Assembly (NCBI RefSeq): GCF_001704415.2
Contig: NC_030813.1
Span: 15,518,001-15,582,000 of the forward strand
Length of the DNA stretch: 64,000 nucleotides
Direction: 5' to 3'
DNA from: Capra hircus
Taxonomy: Eukaryota > Chordata > Mammalia > Artiodactyla > Bovidae
Positions within the stretch are counted from its first letter, which is position 1; every line of letters begins with the position of its first letter. A program made the position numbers and the translations under genes. Under the pieces are notes generated by a model. It searched no databases. It saw nothing but the letters and a program-made list of their open reading frames with translations, and was not told where the DNA came from. Positions 10,269-22,343 of this stretch are shown here, piece by piece.

Positions 10269-10390
10269 TGGGAATTCCCTGGAGGTCCATTGGTTAGGAC
10301 TTGAAGCTTTCACTGCCATGGGCCAAGGTTCAATCCCTGGTTGGGGAACTGAGATCCCATAAACAAACTGGAGCAACAAACACAGCAACA
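10269..10390 (+). repeat. CHR-type tRNA-derived SINE with target-site duplication
   Basis: Has the GGAATTCCCTGGAGGTCCAT head, a GGTTCAATCCCTGGTTGGGG box and an A/C-rich tail. Flanked by GAAGAGCATCTTCCT (10254-10268) and GAAGCATCTTCCT (10391-10403), which differ by a 2-base gap. Confidence 0.8.
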
Positions 10391-10403
10391 GAAGCATCTT
10401 CCT

Positions 10404-11789
10404 GAACCCAATGTACTTTTCTAAAATTCGCTGCAAGTAGGTCCTAATTTGAATATTTTGTCAATTTTTTAAACTAAAAAATACTATTTTAGTAAATTTC
10501 TTAAAACTACAGAATTTGAACATTTAGTACTTGGATTTAACCCCAGTTATTAATAATTTTAAAAAATCTTCAATATGGGTAACAGTAGGGGAAACCCTCA
10601 AGTCCCAGTTGCCTGGCTCCTTCTATCTATAATAGAAGTATGGTATAAAAGTTTTTAAGATACTTGGTCCACTCCAACTGGGGTAATTAACTTTTTCAGG
10701 TGAAATGGGTTCAGTTGAATTGAACGCTTTGAAGTTGAGAATTTCATGATCTTGTTTTAGGAGCCTCAATGAGGTAGTGGTGGTGGGGGGTGGGGTGGCG
10801 GCTGGTGGGGGAAACCCTGATGAAAAGGTTTACCCCGGAAACTTTGTTTTTTTATTTTTAATGGTGTGAGATTTCTCTTGAAGTCTATGGATGCATTTAA
10901 AAGCTGGTATAGCAGTGGTTATCATTACAATAAGTGGTAGGAAGCTCTATAAAAAGTTACTCTAAATATCAAGGTCTGTAGTTTTCTTTCAATTTTATGA
11001 CTTTTTGACATAGATTTAAAGATCTTAGAAGTAATTTAAAGATCTTCTGAAAGATCTTCTGAAGTAATGATACTAACAGTTGAGAACATGGTCATTTACT
11101 AATTGCAGGCATTCTTTTAAAATGTTTTATATATGTTAATAACTAAATCCGCCCAGCCACCCTTTGATGTATTATCTTTCTGATTTTAAACAACAGGAAA
11201 TTAGGCCCAATGAGGTTTCACAAGTTGGAATTTGTATGTAGGGACGAAAAAGAGAAATGGGCTCCAGCATTGACCAAAGCTTAGCCACCCAGGCCTTAAT
11301 CATCCCCGTTTGTGTTAGAATAAATATTCAATCAATTAAAAAATGTGCTTGGAGACTTGGCAGCACTGTAAACATGGAAGAGATCTGCAGTTTTTAGTTT
11401 AGGATCTTACAGTGTCTGTTTCCTATTGTTCAATAAGTGGATCCTGAACACTGAAGGCAAGAATAACTACAAAAAGCACTATTAATGTTATAATTGCCCT
11501 ATGTAGATATGGATACTGTAATCACGCAGAAGTATTATTTTCGGAATATTGCTTAATCAAAATCTGTCAGTACTTTTAAATTTGTGGAAAGCCATGTTAC
11601 CTTTAATAATGCTTCTATCATAAAATATTTCAGTTTCATCTCAAACCATGACACACAGACTTGGAACATTTCTTACAAAGCATACTTTCTGCTTTTCTAT
11701 GCTCTATGCTTTGTCCACTCAGCTTGGTTCTAGACTCCAAGCTTGTATTTCTACCTGTTACACTGCCTGTCAGCAGGGGGAAAGAATAT
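10404..11789. other. Unique intron with an old MIR
   Basis: Mostly unique AT-rich sequence. A G-rich run lies at 10785-10811. AAAGATCTTCTG is repeated in tandem near 11037-11062. A diverged MIR is present at about 11095-11225. No exon seen. Confidence 0.4.
11095..11225 (+). repeat. MIR SINE fragment
   Basis: Diverged MIR core-like text: a TTTTATATATGTTAATAACT segment, then an ACAGGAAATTAGGCCCAATG segment matching the 'gaaactgaggc' part of MIR. Assigned by pattern only. Confidence 0.45.
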
Positions 11790-11823
11790 ATTTATATATG
11801 TGTATGTCTGTATGTGTATATAT

Positions 11824-12040
11824 GGGCTCCCAGGTGGCAGTAGTGGTAAAGAACCCACCTGCCCATGCAGGAGCCATGAGATACGGATTTGATCCCTGGG
11901 TCAGGAGGATCCCTGGAGGAGGGCATGGCAACCCATGCCAGTATTCTTGCCTGGAGAATCCTTTGGACAGAGGAGCCTGGCGGGCTACAGTCCATAGGGT
12001 CACAAAGAGTCTGATACAACTGAAGTGACTCAGCACGCAT
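11824..12040 (+). repeat. Bov-tA SINE between TG- and CA-rich microsatellites
   Basis: Full Bov-tA with head GGGCTCCCAGGTGGCAGTAG. A TG/TA microsatellite (about 11790-11823) precedes it and a CA-rich tail (12035-12062) follows. Confidence 0.9.
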
Positions 12041-12059
12041 GCACACACAGACTCACGCA

Positions 12060-12600
12060 CACCCATACATATGACTTGGAGATGGCCCTGTTCTTAAAGG
12101 TCAGTTCCTCCAGTGTGAAGAAATAGAGCCTGTTAAAAAGTAGTTTTAAATCCTTTTCCTGATTTTAAAGTAAATATTTATTATAGAAAAAAGAAATAAA
12201 AACGCTAAAAAAGCATAAAGGTTCCGGAAAGAAAACACCTTTAATTCTTATCCAGGATAAGAATATTCTTATCCTTTTATTCTTATCTAATCTTAACCAC
12301 TGTTCTTTGCCACATTTCTTCCAGCCTTGTTTTTAAGATTTTTATATACTTTAGATCATTCAGTGCATGTCAGCAGTGAACCGAGTTGTCTCTTATATGC
12401 CAGGGACCGCACTGGATAGTTTTCATTCACCTACTGCCTCGTTACAACTTTATATGTTGCTTTTGTTTCCTTTTTACATTATAAATGTTTTTCATGTCAC
12501 TAAAACCTCTCCTCTCCATAGGTATAATTTTCAGTGACTATTTACAATTGTATTGTTTGAACTGTAGGTAACCATTCCCTTACATGTTAGGTTGAACGTG
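12060..12600. other. Old L1/MIR-like AT-rich sequence
   Basis: AT-rich, with phrases resembling the 3' region of ancient L1 elements and a possible MIR remnant at 12390-12455. Too diverged to bound. Confidence 0.3.
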
Positions 12601-12605
12601 TTAAA

Positions 12606-13060
12606 TTTCTAATATTTTGCTGTAGAAATAGACCTCTTGACATCATAGGAGGTCATCAAGAGTATGTGGCCCCCCAGCTGACCAGAAAGCCAGCCCTGGG
12701 CAATCAAGGCTCCTGCTGTTCCCACAGCAGGAGCCGTTTCAGGGATGTAGCCTTGAGAGGGTGATGTGTTGCTGAGATCATCCGGATGATACGCACACCA
12801 GGCCTCATTAAGGACAGTATATGGACTCCTAGCTCTGGTTGGCAGCCGCCCAAGACCAGCCTGGTAGGCAAGTCCCTTGCTCACTACCTGCCACCCTCCC
12901 CGTCTCGAGCGGCTGCCTTCTTTTTTGGCCTCTTCCTGCCTTCCTAAGGGGTCCACTTGCAAATTTCACTTTGGAACTCCTAGGGATACAAACTAACAGC
13001 TCTCCTTCTAGGCCCGGAGTTGACATTGCAGTGGGCAGCGTGAGCCCTTCTTTGTGATGA
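12606..13060. repeat. GC-rich segment with two hairpins, family unassigned
   Basis: A sharply bounded segment of higher G+C and CpG than its surroundings. It contains a perfect 11-bp inverted repeat (12708-12718 with 12725-12735, loop of six). A second arm pair CTCTTGA/TCAAGAG lies within 12630-12661. The open frame on the minus strand (12609-12962) matches nothing I know. It could be an old LTR, another transposon, or a conserved non-coding element. Confidence 0.4.
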
Positions 13061-14085
13061 GAGCACAGGTAAAATGTGCCATGCTATTAAAGATGTTTCA
13101 TAATTAACCTGTTATGACTAATACTTAACTCATACGTGGCCTGACCACTGGGCCCCTATCCACTGTAGGGTGATTCCCCTCTAAGACCTAGTGTTGTAGA
13201 TGGAATTTGTGCTTTTAACACCAGCAGTTTTGACTTGGAGAATGCTCCAGCAATCCAGGAAATGAAACGGTTTGGGTTTTTTCGTTTGCTTCTTTGTTTT
13301 TTTGCTTAAGTTCTCAGCACAGTTATGTTTGCTTTCTTTTATTGTCTGGTAGGTAGGAAATCTTGGAGGTAAAAGCTTATGTCCTTGTGAAAAATGGCCC
13401 CACAAAGGAGTGCAACACTGGGTACTGACTCTAAAAGTAAGAGAAGATTAAGAGATCAAGGAACATTGTGATCCTTAATCAGGAAAAAAATAGGTGGTTT
13501 AATTAAATTTTCTGTATTAAAGGAGGATTCTACAACTGTTTTTGCTGACATCCACCTAAAAGATGTTTGAAAAGTTATGTACTGCCTCACACATTTAATA
13601 TTTTTTCCTTTGTAAGTTGAAGTAAATTAAATTTTTAATAGAGATAGAAGAAATAAGATGAGGATGGGCTAGTTTTAATAAATATTTCATGACTTGGTAA
13701 GATAGGTTTATCTTTTTAGTGAGTAATGGACAACAAATCTGAAATGCATGATTCCAGTCCATGGTTTCATTCATCGTTAGCTGAAAAAAACGGTCTGTAT
13801 TCCACACTGATAACATTTAAAAGACTTCAGGTGTACTCTTCCTATACTGTTTCTGGTTGTTAAGAATTCAGAGCAGCTTAACATTCAAAATGTGTGGTCT
13901 AATCAGTGGGGGAAAAAGTGAAGATTATCATTATGCTTCACATCATTGTTCATTTTTACTCTGCTTTTGGGGCAAGAAGGAGAGATGCAGGTAATGTCTT
14001 AAACGATCCTTTGTTGGCTATAGAGGAGGTTATAGCCAATATCATTTCTGTGTGTGTTGCCATTAGGGCTATTCTCCTAATCCGC
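13060..14085. other. Unique intron, nothing recognised
   Basis: AT-rich DNA with short T and A runs. No exon, young repeat or motif cluster recognised. Confidence 0.4.
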
Positions 14086-14292
14086 CAAGTGTCAGTCACT
14101 CAGTCGTGTCTGACTCTTCGCAACTCCAGGGACTGTAGCCCGCCAGCCTCCTCTGTCCGTGGGATTTCCCAGGCAAGAATAACTGGAGTGGTTTGCCATT
14201 CCCTTCACCAGGGGATCTTCCCAACCCAGGGATCAAACCCAGGTCTCCTGCATTGCAGGTGGACTCTCTACCACCAAGCCACCAGGGAAGCC
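14086..14292 (-). repeat. Bov-tA SINE
   Basis: Reverse orientation from CAGTCGTGTCTGACTCTTCG to CCACCAGGGAAGCCT, with a one-base expansion in the body (AAGAATAACTGGAG). Confidence 0.9.
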
Positions 14293-14981
14293 TCTAATTG
14301 GGCAAAACACTTCCTTATTCTTGACTTGGTCAAGCACTGAAAGAACCTGAGAACTTTCTCAGGAAGCTCCTTTCAGTCCATTCTACTTGGGGTGGCTCTG
14401 ATTATTAGAAGACTGTTCCGGTTACTGCCTGAAAGTTATGATCCTCCTAGTCCTGACTAGCTGTAGTTTATTCTCACATCTCTGTGACTGTCTTGGATGC
14501 ATTTGAAAACGACTCCTATCTCCTCTCTAGGCTTTCTTTTCTAGAATATCATCAGTAGTCCTCTGGCAATCCACATGGATACTTGTGAAAAATAAAAAAT
14601 TAGAACTCCTATACTTTTGAATAATTAAATGTTACCTACTAGGAAACTCCTGAGAAAGATATTAAAACTTACTCAAATTTGGCACTTATACATTAAAATG
14701 AGTAAGCCTATATTAGAGGTGCAGCAGGCGAGGGGGGACTTCTAATTTAGTATTCTGCTGAAAAGTCTGCCACATGGTGCTTTGGAACATTACAAAGCTC
14801 CTATTGTATATGACATTCTGGAAATTTTAAGGACTCTCTTAACCCTGAGCCACCGGGCTTGTCTTGAGTTGTAGTTGGCTTTTCAGTGACTGTTCCTGCT
14901 TTCATGTTTGCAGAAACATTTTTTGGAAACTATTTCATCATGGCTGATATTGTTTGTGATTATACTGCTTTGGTTGGTGCT
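14293..14981. other. Unique intron, nothing recognised
   Basis: AT-rich unique sequence between two SINEs, with no exon or repeat family recognised. Confidence 0.4.
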
Positions 14982-14994
14982 CAGCTCTTCTTCA

Positions 14995-15263
14995 AGGCAA
15001 TGGCACCCCACTCCAGCACTCTTGCCTGGAAAATCCCATGGATGGAGGAGCCTGGTAGGTCGCAGTCCATGGGGTTGCAAAGAGTCAGACAGGACTGAGC
15101 GACTTCACTTTCACTTTTCACTTTCATGCATTGGAGAAGGCAATGGCAACCCACTCCAGTGTTCTTGCCTGGAGAATCCCAGGGACGGGGGAGCCTGGTG
15201 GGCTGCCGTCTGTGGGGTCGCACAGAGTCGGACACGACTGAAGCAACTTAGCAGCAGCAGCAG
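14995..15263 (+). repeat. BOV-A2 SINE with 13-bp target-site duplication
   Basis: Two Bov-A units joined by the TTCACTTTTCACTTTCATGC linker and ending in a (CAG)n tail. CAGCTCTTCTTCA flanks it at 14982-14994 and 15264-15276. Confidence 0.93.
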
Positions 15264-15276
15264 CAGCTCTTCTTCA

Positions 15277-15990
15277 GTTCTTTATAATTACTGGGCTCAC
15301 TGTCTACCGACAAAAGGGTAGCTTGGGGGTAAAAAAAAAAAAAAAGTGAGAACCGCGTTCTGTGTCCTCGATCCTTAACCAGGTGTTTGGGCCAGGGTCA
15401 CACGGAGAGTTTGTTTTTCCTCAGAATACACGTGTACGGGCTTCATCTCCGAGATTCAGAAATGATGGGTCCATGGTGGGGCCCAGGTACTAGGAAAGAT
15501 CTTCCAAGCTGAAGCTTGTGTCAGTGACGAGCGCTGCCCTGATAACTGCTGATTTCATCTCCGTCTCTGGGTCTGTCTGCTCAGGTCGTTGATCTCACAC
15601 CTCTTGGACGCCTCTTCCTCTTCCAGCCTGCTTTGCCTCCTTTGTCAGCTCCCTGGGACCAGGATATCAAGCTGCCCAACACCCTGCTATTCCTCCTTAT
15701 CTCTAACGCACAACAAAGACCTTTGAGATCTGGCCCTCACTTTGCTTTCTCTCAGTGGTTTCCATTGCCAGTCACCTCCTTCAGGGCCCCGTCACCACTT
15801 CTGTTTCCTACCTCCATCTCTCCTTGCTCACTTTCCTACCCCAGCTCTCTGCCTTCTCCTGTGACTCCTATGGTAAAAAACTCTCAATGGTTTCCCACTC
15901 TCTGTAGGATAAATCCAAAATGTTCTGATTGATTTGAAAGGTCATTCAAAATCCAGCTCCAAGATTATCTTCCTAATGTTACCTGTTGAA
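15277..15990. other. Intron with A-run and possible L2 remnant
   Basis: Contains a 15-base A run (about 15332-15346). Positions 15600-15960 include phrases such as TGGTTTCCCACTCTCTGTAG and GGATAAATCCAAAATGTTCT, typical of antisense L2 3' ends. Boundaries are uncertain. Confidence 0.35.
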
Positions 15991-16199
15991 AGGACTTCCC
16001 TGGTGGCTCAGACAGTAAAGTGTCTGTCTACATGCAGGAGACCTGGGTTCGATGCCTGGGTTGGGAAGATCCCTTGGAGAAGGAAATGGCAACCCACTCC
16101 AGTATTCTTGCCTGGAGAATCCCATGGATGGAGGAGCCTGGTGGGCTACAGTCTATGGGGTTGCAAAGAGTTGGACACGACTGAGCGACTTCACTTTCT
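15991..16199 (+). repeat. Bov-tA SINE
   Basis: Complete Bov-tA with little divergence, from AGGACTTCCCTGGTGGCTCA to GACTGAGCGACTTCACTTTC. Confidence 0.93.
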
Positions 16200-16319
16200 C
16201 CCAGGCCTATTCAAATAAAAGTTCCTTCTCTTTCCCACCCATCAAAATCTGTTGCTATTTTTTTTGTGTGGTTTGCTTGCACTTGGCTCATAAATAGGTT
16301 AGTATTCTTTCTTCTATAC

Positions 16320-16526
16320 TGGGCTTCCCTGGTGGTTCAGATGGTAGAGAATCTGCAATGCAGGAGATCTGGGTTCGATCTCCGTGTCAGGAAGATCCCC
16401 TGAAGTAGAAAATTGCAATCCACTCCAGTATTCTTGCCTGGAGAATCCCATGGACAGAGAAGCCTGGTGGGCTACAGTCCATGGGGTCACAAAGAGTCAG
16501 GCTCGACTGAGTGGCTTTCACTTTTC
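16320..16526 (+). repeat. Bov-tA SINE
   Basis: Second complete Bov-tA in the same orientation, 120 bp downstream of the previous one. Confidence 0.92.
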
Positions 16527-17061
16527 TCTCTTCTGTCTTTGAAATAAGTGCCCATCACAGAATTCGGCGTGTAGTTGCCCTTACTCTGTGTGGACTAGAT
16601 GAATGCAGGTATGCATGTATGTATTTATTATTCAATGTCTCTTTATGTTGCCCTTAAGTGAATTATGGACTGATTAGTACCTTCTTGAAATAATAATACT
16701 CCAATCAGAAAGAAGTCAAAAGTTTGCTTAAAGTGGTAGGGAAGGTGGGATTGTATACACAAGGGAAAAAAAAATCAGGAAGAAAATAATACCAAAATAG
16801 TAAAAAGTAGTTGTATAAAATGATAGTTATTTTTCTTTTTGCTGTTCCAGTTTTCCATAATTTTTTATATTACGTCTGGGTATGTAAGGTGGTAAGATTT
16901 TGCATATTGGTCTTTTTTTTTTTCATTTTTTGCATCAACTATACTATATTTACTTCATAGTAAAAGACAGGCTTTATTTTACAATGGTGTATTATCCAAT
17001 ATAAGGTAAAAATTACTTAAAGAAAAAACCAGTACATGTTTTAATAAACATTAAGCAGCAT
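16527..17061. other. Unique AT-rich intron
   Basis: Holds ATGT-type short repeats near 16610-16630 and a T run at 16911-16924. No exon seen. Confidence 0.4.
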
Positions 17062-17583
17062 CAGTTCAGTTCAGTCACTCAGTCGTATCCAACTCTTTGC
17101 CACCCCGTGAATCGCAGCATGCCAGGCCTCCCTGTCCATCACCAACTCCCAGAGTTCACTCAAACTCATGTGCATCGAGTCAGTGATGCCATCCAGCCAT
17201 CTCATCCTCTGTCGTCCCCTTCTCCTCCTACCCCCAATCCCTCCCAGCATCAGAGTCTTTTCCAATGAGTCAACTCTTCACATCAGGTGGCCAAAGTATT
17301 GGAGTTTCATCTTTAGCATCAGTCCTTCCAATGAACACCCAGGACTGATCTTTAGAATGGACTGGTTGGATCTCCTTGCAGTCCAAGGGACTCTCAAAAG
17401 TCTTCTCCAACACCACAGTTCAAAAGCATCAATTCTTCAGCACTCCGCTTTCTTCACAGTCCAACCCTCACATCCATACATGACCACTGGAAAAACCATA
17501 GCCTTGACCAGATGGACCTTTGTTGACAAAGTAATGTCTCTGCTTTTGAATATGCTGTCTAGGTTGGTCATAACTTTCCTTCA
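17062..17583 (-). mobile_element. BovB retrotransposon, 3' fragment
   Basis: Starts with CAGTTCAGTTCAGTCACTCA, the reverse complement of the BovB 3' terminus, and extends about 520 bp into the C-terminal coding region before truncation. Confidence 0.92.
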
Positions 17584-18722
17584 AACATAAAAGCATTTTG
17601 TGAGGACAGAAATGCACATTCTTACTTCAGATAAATGTACTTTGTCAGATTAAGGTAGAGGTAAGCCATACTGTTGATTGAGGTCACAATAAATTTCTCT
17701 CTCCGATTCCAAATTATACAGTTTGATTTTTTTTTTTTTTTTTTAAGTAGGAAAGTGTCCTGCTTCCTTAAGGGAAGGTTATAACAGACACTTGTTTGAC
17801 TTGAACATGACAACTTTTATGTCTGGGTTTCAGGAATATATCTAATAGGGCAAAGGTTCCCCAGGGACAAGAGTCATCTAACAGCAATGAAAGATTAAAC
17901 ATAAACCTGCCCCTGGAGAGTAAAAAACAATAGGATAATTGGCTCAGGGACCTTGTGGCATCTGGAAATAGACTGAACACACATACATTGGATATATCAT
18001 TAACAAATACTCCAGCACTGCCCATTGCCTGGGAGATGAAGTCTGATTTAGAGGCGCTGGAAGGATTTAGTTACTGTCTGCAGTGAAGGTTATAAGGGGT
18101 ATAAAGGACCAATCTAGTCCAGAGGCCAGCCTGTGTGGAGCCAGAAAATCTGGTGTGTCTGGTCTGGTAGGAAGGACCAGGGATCTGATTGGGAACTAAG
18201 TGACGAGAGATTTTTTACAGGATTGCCTTGCAGAGATCTAATCACTTTGGGGCATTGCTTTGAACACTCACTGCTTCTGTATTTCCTCTTAGAAGAGAGA
18301 GACAGGGATTTCCATGTGAGCACGTGAGAAGTAATGTTTTGTTTTTAGTTCGCTGTATCTAGGAAGGCTTGGTGTTCCTTTTTCCAGAAGAGTCTTTGCA
18401 TTGTCTCAGTCAGCATACAAAAGGTTACTGGAGCGGGGAAAAGAGGGTGGAGGAGAATGGCTCCAAATCCTATGGGATATAGTTTGTAACAAAATTTCTG
18501 TAATTGAATTAATGATGAGATTTTGGTTTTACCTTTTATAAATTTAGAAAAAGTTCTGCACTTAAACTCCAGACAACTTAAGTGTTCTTTTTAGAAACAA
18601 GAAAACAAGAAATATGGTTAGAAATATTCTAAAGGACCAAAAAAGAAAATACTCACTATAAGGAAAATACTGCATACTTACTATGTGTTAGGTATATTAG
18701 ACTTGATTTTTCTAAAAGAGTG
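17584..18722. other. Unique intron, nothing recognised
   Basis: Contains an 18-base T run at about 17730-17747. No exon or repeat family recognised. Confidence 0.4.
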
Positions 18723-18995
18723 TTGCTGCCGCTGCTAAGTCACTTCAGTCGCGTCCAACTCTGTGCGACCCCACAGACGGCAGCCCACCAGGCTCCCCCA
18801 TCCCTGGGATTCTCCAGGCAAGAACACTGGAGTGGGTTGCCATTTCCTTCTCCAATGCATGAAAGTGAAAAGTGAAATTAAAGTCGCTCAGTCATGTCTG
18901 ACTCTTAGCGACCCCATGGACTGCAGCCTACCAGGCTCCTCCATCCATGGGATTTTCCAGGCAAGAGTACTGGAGTGGGGAGCCATTGCCTTCTC
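18723..18995 (-). repeat. BOV-A2 SINE
   Basis: Starts with the tail-side trinucleotide repeat (TTGCTGCCGCTGCTAAGTC), then two Bov-A units separated by the AAAGTGAAAAGTGAAATTAA linker. Confidence 0.92.
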
Positions 18996-19972
18996 TGAAA
19001 CTTTCCTCAAAAAATAATATTTCTTGAAGTAAATTTTAAAATTTAATTTGCTAAACATTTATGACTTCTATAACATTAGAAGAAAAAGTACCTTCATTCC
19101 TTTTCAGGTAATTTTTTAAGGCAAGTTTTTTCCTATCGTAGAAAAAAATCTTTTTTTTTTTAAATTTGACAACTACTCTAAAATAAAACATAAGAAATTG
19201 TTCATCATTTCATATTCTAGAGCCACATGCTTATGAGTCTGATACCAAAATTATAGCCTATCAGGTATACGGTGTTCTGATTGGCACAGTCTCTGAGTAT
19301 GTAGTTACAGTTCCAACTGGTAGAGGGTGAGGGCTATATGATTGTCCTTGACTTTGTAAAACATTTAAACAGACATTTTCACATTATAAACTTGGATAAA
19401 TTTTGTAATGTTCAAACAAATTTTCACATTTTAAACACTTGATATCTATTTATGCTTTATCTTGAAAATAAGCTTTCATTTCAATGCCATATGATATGAA
19501 TATTGTGATACTTTTACAAAGAAATCTTTATTAATTATTGAATTCTTTTTTAATTGAGCCATTGTTGATGCTTATCCCTTGTTTAGTTCTGCTGAGGCAG
19601 ATAAGAAGTGGTCAACATCCTGTAGCTGCTATGTAGGCTTGGATTGGTGGTATTTATGTGGATAGTTCAGGCAAACCAGAGAGCTGCTTTTTTAAAATTG
19701 CATTATTACATAGAGAGACTAACACACTCACAATGGAAATCTGCACAGAATAACCTGGACGAAAAAAAGAAGAAGAAAGACTCTACTGTGTATTTATGAA
19801 TTATCTCTTGGCTAAGGAACAAAAGCTCGGTTTTGGGGAGATTGTTTCTTCCCCGCAAAACATTTGGTATCCAGAGCCTCTTTTTTCCCCAGCAATGCTG
19901 AATGGACAGGGTATAGGGACTCAAGCTGGTGAATTATGCTCATCCCACCTTCGCACATTGAAATACTATTCT
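18996..19972. other. Unique AT-rich intron
   Basis: No exon, young repeat or motif cluster recognised. Confidence 0.4.
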
Positions 19973-20306
19973 TGTTCAGTTGCTCAGTTGTGTCTTAGTC
20001 TTTGCAGCCCCATGGACTGCAGCACACCAGGCTTCCCTGTCCTCCACTGTCTCTCGGAGTTTGCTCACACTCATGTCCATTGAGTCGGTGATGTTATCCA
20101 GCCATCTCATCCTCTGTCATCCCCTTCTCGTCCTGCCCTCCATCTTACCCAGCATCAGAGTCTTCTCCAGTGAGTCGGCTGTTTTCATCAAGTAGCCAAA
20201 GCATTGGAGCTTCAGCTTCAGCCTCAGTTCTTCCAGTGAATATTCAGGGTCGATTTCCTTTATGATTGACTGGTTTGATCTCCTTGCTGTCCAAGGGACT
20301 CACTGG
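19973..20306 (-). mobile_element. BovB retrotransposon, diverged 3' fragment
   Basis: BovB C-terminal region in reverse (CATGTCCATTGAGTCGGTGA and later phrases), more diverged than the other copies and lacking the multiple TTCAG terminus. Likely an older insertion. Confidence 0.85.
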
Positions 20307-21208
20307 AACATAGATTCTAACGAAAAGTGGTGCAATTGTATACTCCTTTCAGGATAAAACTTTTAGTGAGTAGAATACATAGTCTCTTTTATGTTTATAG
20401 TCTATTTTGTCTAGATTTAAACTATTTTCCTTAGGTGGTTACAACTATTTTCCTTAGGTGGTTACAATATAACAGCTCCAAATGCCTTGTTTATATGCAA
20501 AGTCTAGAATATTTGGAATATAGTAGTTTACTCAAGTATTGCTATAAGCTGTGTTTTCATTGATCTTGAGTCAGACCATCAATAGCATGCCAGTTGTTTT
20601 CAGCAGTTGGCTTAAATTGCTTGTTTTTCACCTGAAAATAATACTCTTGTTTTCTCATGAGTTCAGCTGAGTTTAAGGATTTAATATTTCCACGCTAGTT
20701 CCTGAAGTTTGTATATGCATTGTTTTTCATCCAATTATATGCGTATGGAGGCCTAGAATTAGGAGATAGACATAAAATCTTTACTTTTTTCTTAAGATTT
20801 TATGTAGAAAAGTATTAGGATGCATCTTGATAGAGACATGTATTGTCACAAACATGGGAATAAACTCTTATTAAGTTGTAGCTTTTTTTTTTCCCAGTTT
20901 CTTTGTAATTATAGTTTCTTCATTCATTGGGTAGGCCTGGTGCAAGTAACTTGAAATTATACATTGTCAGAAATTTAGGAAACATAAGAAAGAATAGAGT
21001 AAAAGTTACCTTTAGATAAACATTTTGGTGTAAATCTTTTTAAACATCTTTCTTTCCATTTACCCGTCTTTATATTTTTAGCAATACCCTATTTTTCTGT
21101 AACCTGACTTTTTTTATTGATAAAGGATGGATCATTTTTCCCTATTCCTAAATATTTCTTCACCAAATTGTTAAGTGGGATAATTGTGTTTCTTTAATGT
21201 AGTGTTCT
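20307..21208. other. Unique intron with a 23-bp tandem duplication; old L1-like tail
   Basis: AACTATTTTCCTTAGGTGGT plus three bases is duplicated exactly at 20420-20442 and 20443-20465. Positions 21000-21170 resemble an ancient L1 end. No exon seen. Confidence 0.45.
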
Positions 21209-21221
21209 AGCTGACATTGGA

Positions 21222-21497
21222 CGGAGAAGGCAATGGCACCCCACTCCAGTACTCTTGCCTGGAAAATCCCATGGACGGAGAAGCCTGATGGGCTGCAGTC
21301 CATGGGGTCGCTAAGAGTCGGACACAACTGAGAGACTTCACTTTCACTTTTCACTTTCATGCTTTGGAGAAGGAAATGGCAACCCACTCCGGTGTTCTTG
21401 CCTGAAGAATCCCAGGGATGGGGGAGCCTGGTGGGCTGCCATCTATGGGGTCGCACAGAGTCGGACACGACTGAAGCGACTCAGCAGCAGCAGCAGC
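21222..21497 (+). repeat. BOV-A2 SINE with 13-bp target-site duplication
   Basis: Two Bov-A units and a (CAG)n tail. AGCTGACATTGGA flanks it at 21209-21221 and 21498-21510. The duplication itself starts with AGC, continuous with the tail repeat. Confidence 0.93.
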
Positions 21498-21714
21498 AGC
21501 TGACATTGGAAAAGCTTGAGGAGACATGTGTCACTATTTTCAAAAGAGCAAAGACTACACTTTTGAATAGCATGAAAATGGTTTTAAGTTTGACCAGTAG
21601 AATAAATATGCAGTATATTTCAGATTATTTTCTTCATGGATTATGTCTTCTTTGGGTAATAACATCAGTTTGCTGTGCAGAACAAACCACCAATCAAGGA
21701 ACAGTGTTAAGATG

Positions 21715-21990
21715 CTTTTAACTGCAAGTGACATTATAATTAACTGTGGCTTAAAAACATAAAAACTTTTAGTTATTTCACATAAGAGTAGCTCCGATTG
21801 GAAAGCTCTGTAGTCGTTCAGGGGCTTAATAATGGCATCAGTGTTTCAGGTTCTATCGGGGTTTTTACCGTCCTTACTGTGTCTACCTGCTTCTGTTATG
21901 GCCTGTTCCTGAGCCTTGTCAGGCCCAAGTTCACCTTTCTCTGTTGACGTTCATTCTCACACTTGACTAAGCCACACCCAGCAATTTGTG
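21715..21990. repeat. Ancient mammalian interspersed repeat, family unassigned
   Basis: Phrases such as ACTGCAAGTGACATTATAAT, TTATTTCACATAAGAGTAGC and GGGGCTTAATAATGGCATCA resemble a common old mammalian repeat, but I could not name it securely. Confidence 0.35.
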
Positions 21991-22046
21991 TTTGTTGAGG
22001 CAGGGAAGCAGGTCAGAGGTGCTATTTGAATACAGTGATAAGCGGA

Positions 22047-22134
22047 TGACGTCAGTAGATGAGATAGCACACTGCTATGGTTATGCAGGTTGGGCTTTTT
22101 CTACTTCTTACACAGATCTGCAGATGACTCAGCA
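22047..22134. promoter_or_regulatory. CRE and antioxidant/MAF-type motifs, candidate enhancer
   Basis: A perfect TGACGTCA lies at 22047-22054 and TGACTCAGCA (AP-1/NRF2-MAF half-site type) at 22125-22134. Co-occurrence within 90 bp of unique sequence is suggestive only. Confidence 0.25.
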
Positions 22135-22343
22135 CAGGGCTGATACAGGAAGGTAGCACATGAGCATATGAAAAGTCAGCATGGCTCTGAATGCTGTTTT
22201 TCCTCTTGTACTTGGGATCTCAAGAAAAGCAGGTTTGGGAGATCCCTGAATGTTAGTTAGTGTACTTCCTCTGCACTAGGTAACATAAAGTTCAGATGAA
22301 AACTCCCCATATTCCAGGCAACATAGGTTCATTGTCTCACTGT

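Noticed and set aside
10785..10811. G-quadruplex candidate GGGGGG, GGGG, GGGGG
   Set aside because: Only three tracts of three or more G are present within a normal loop distance.
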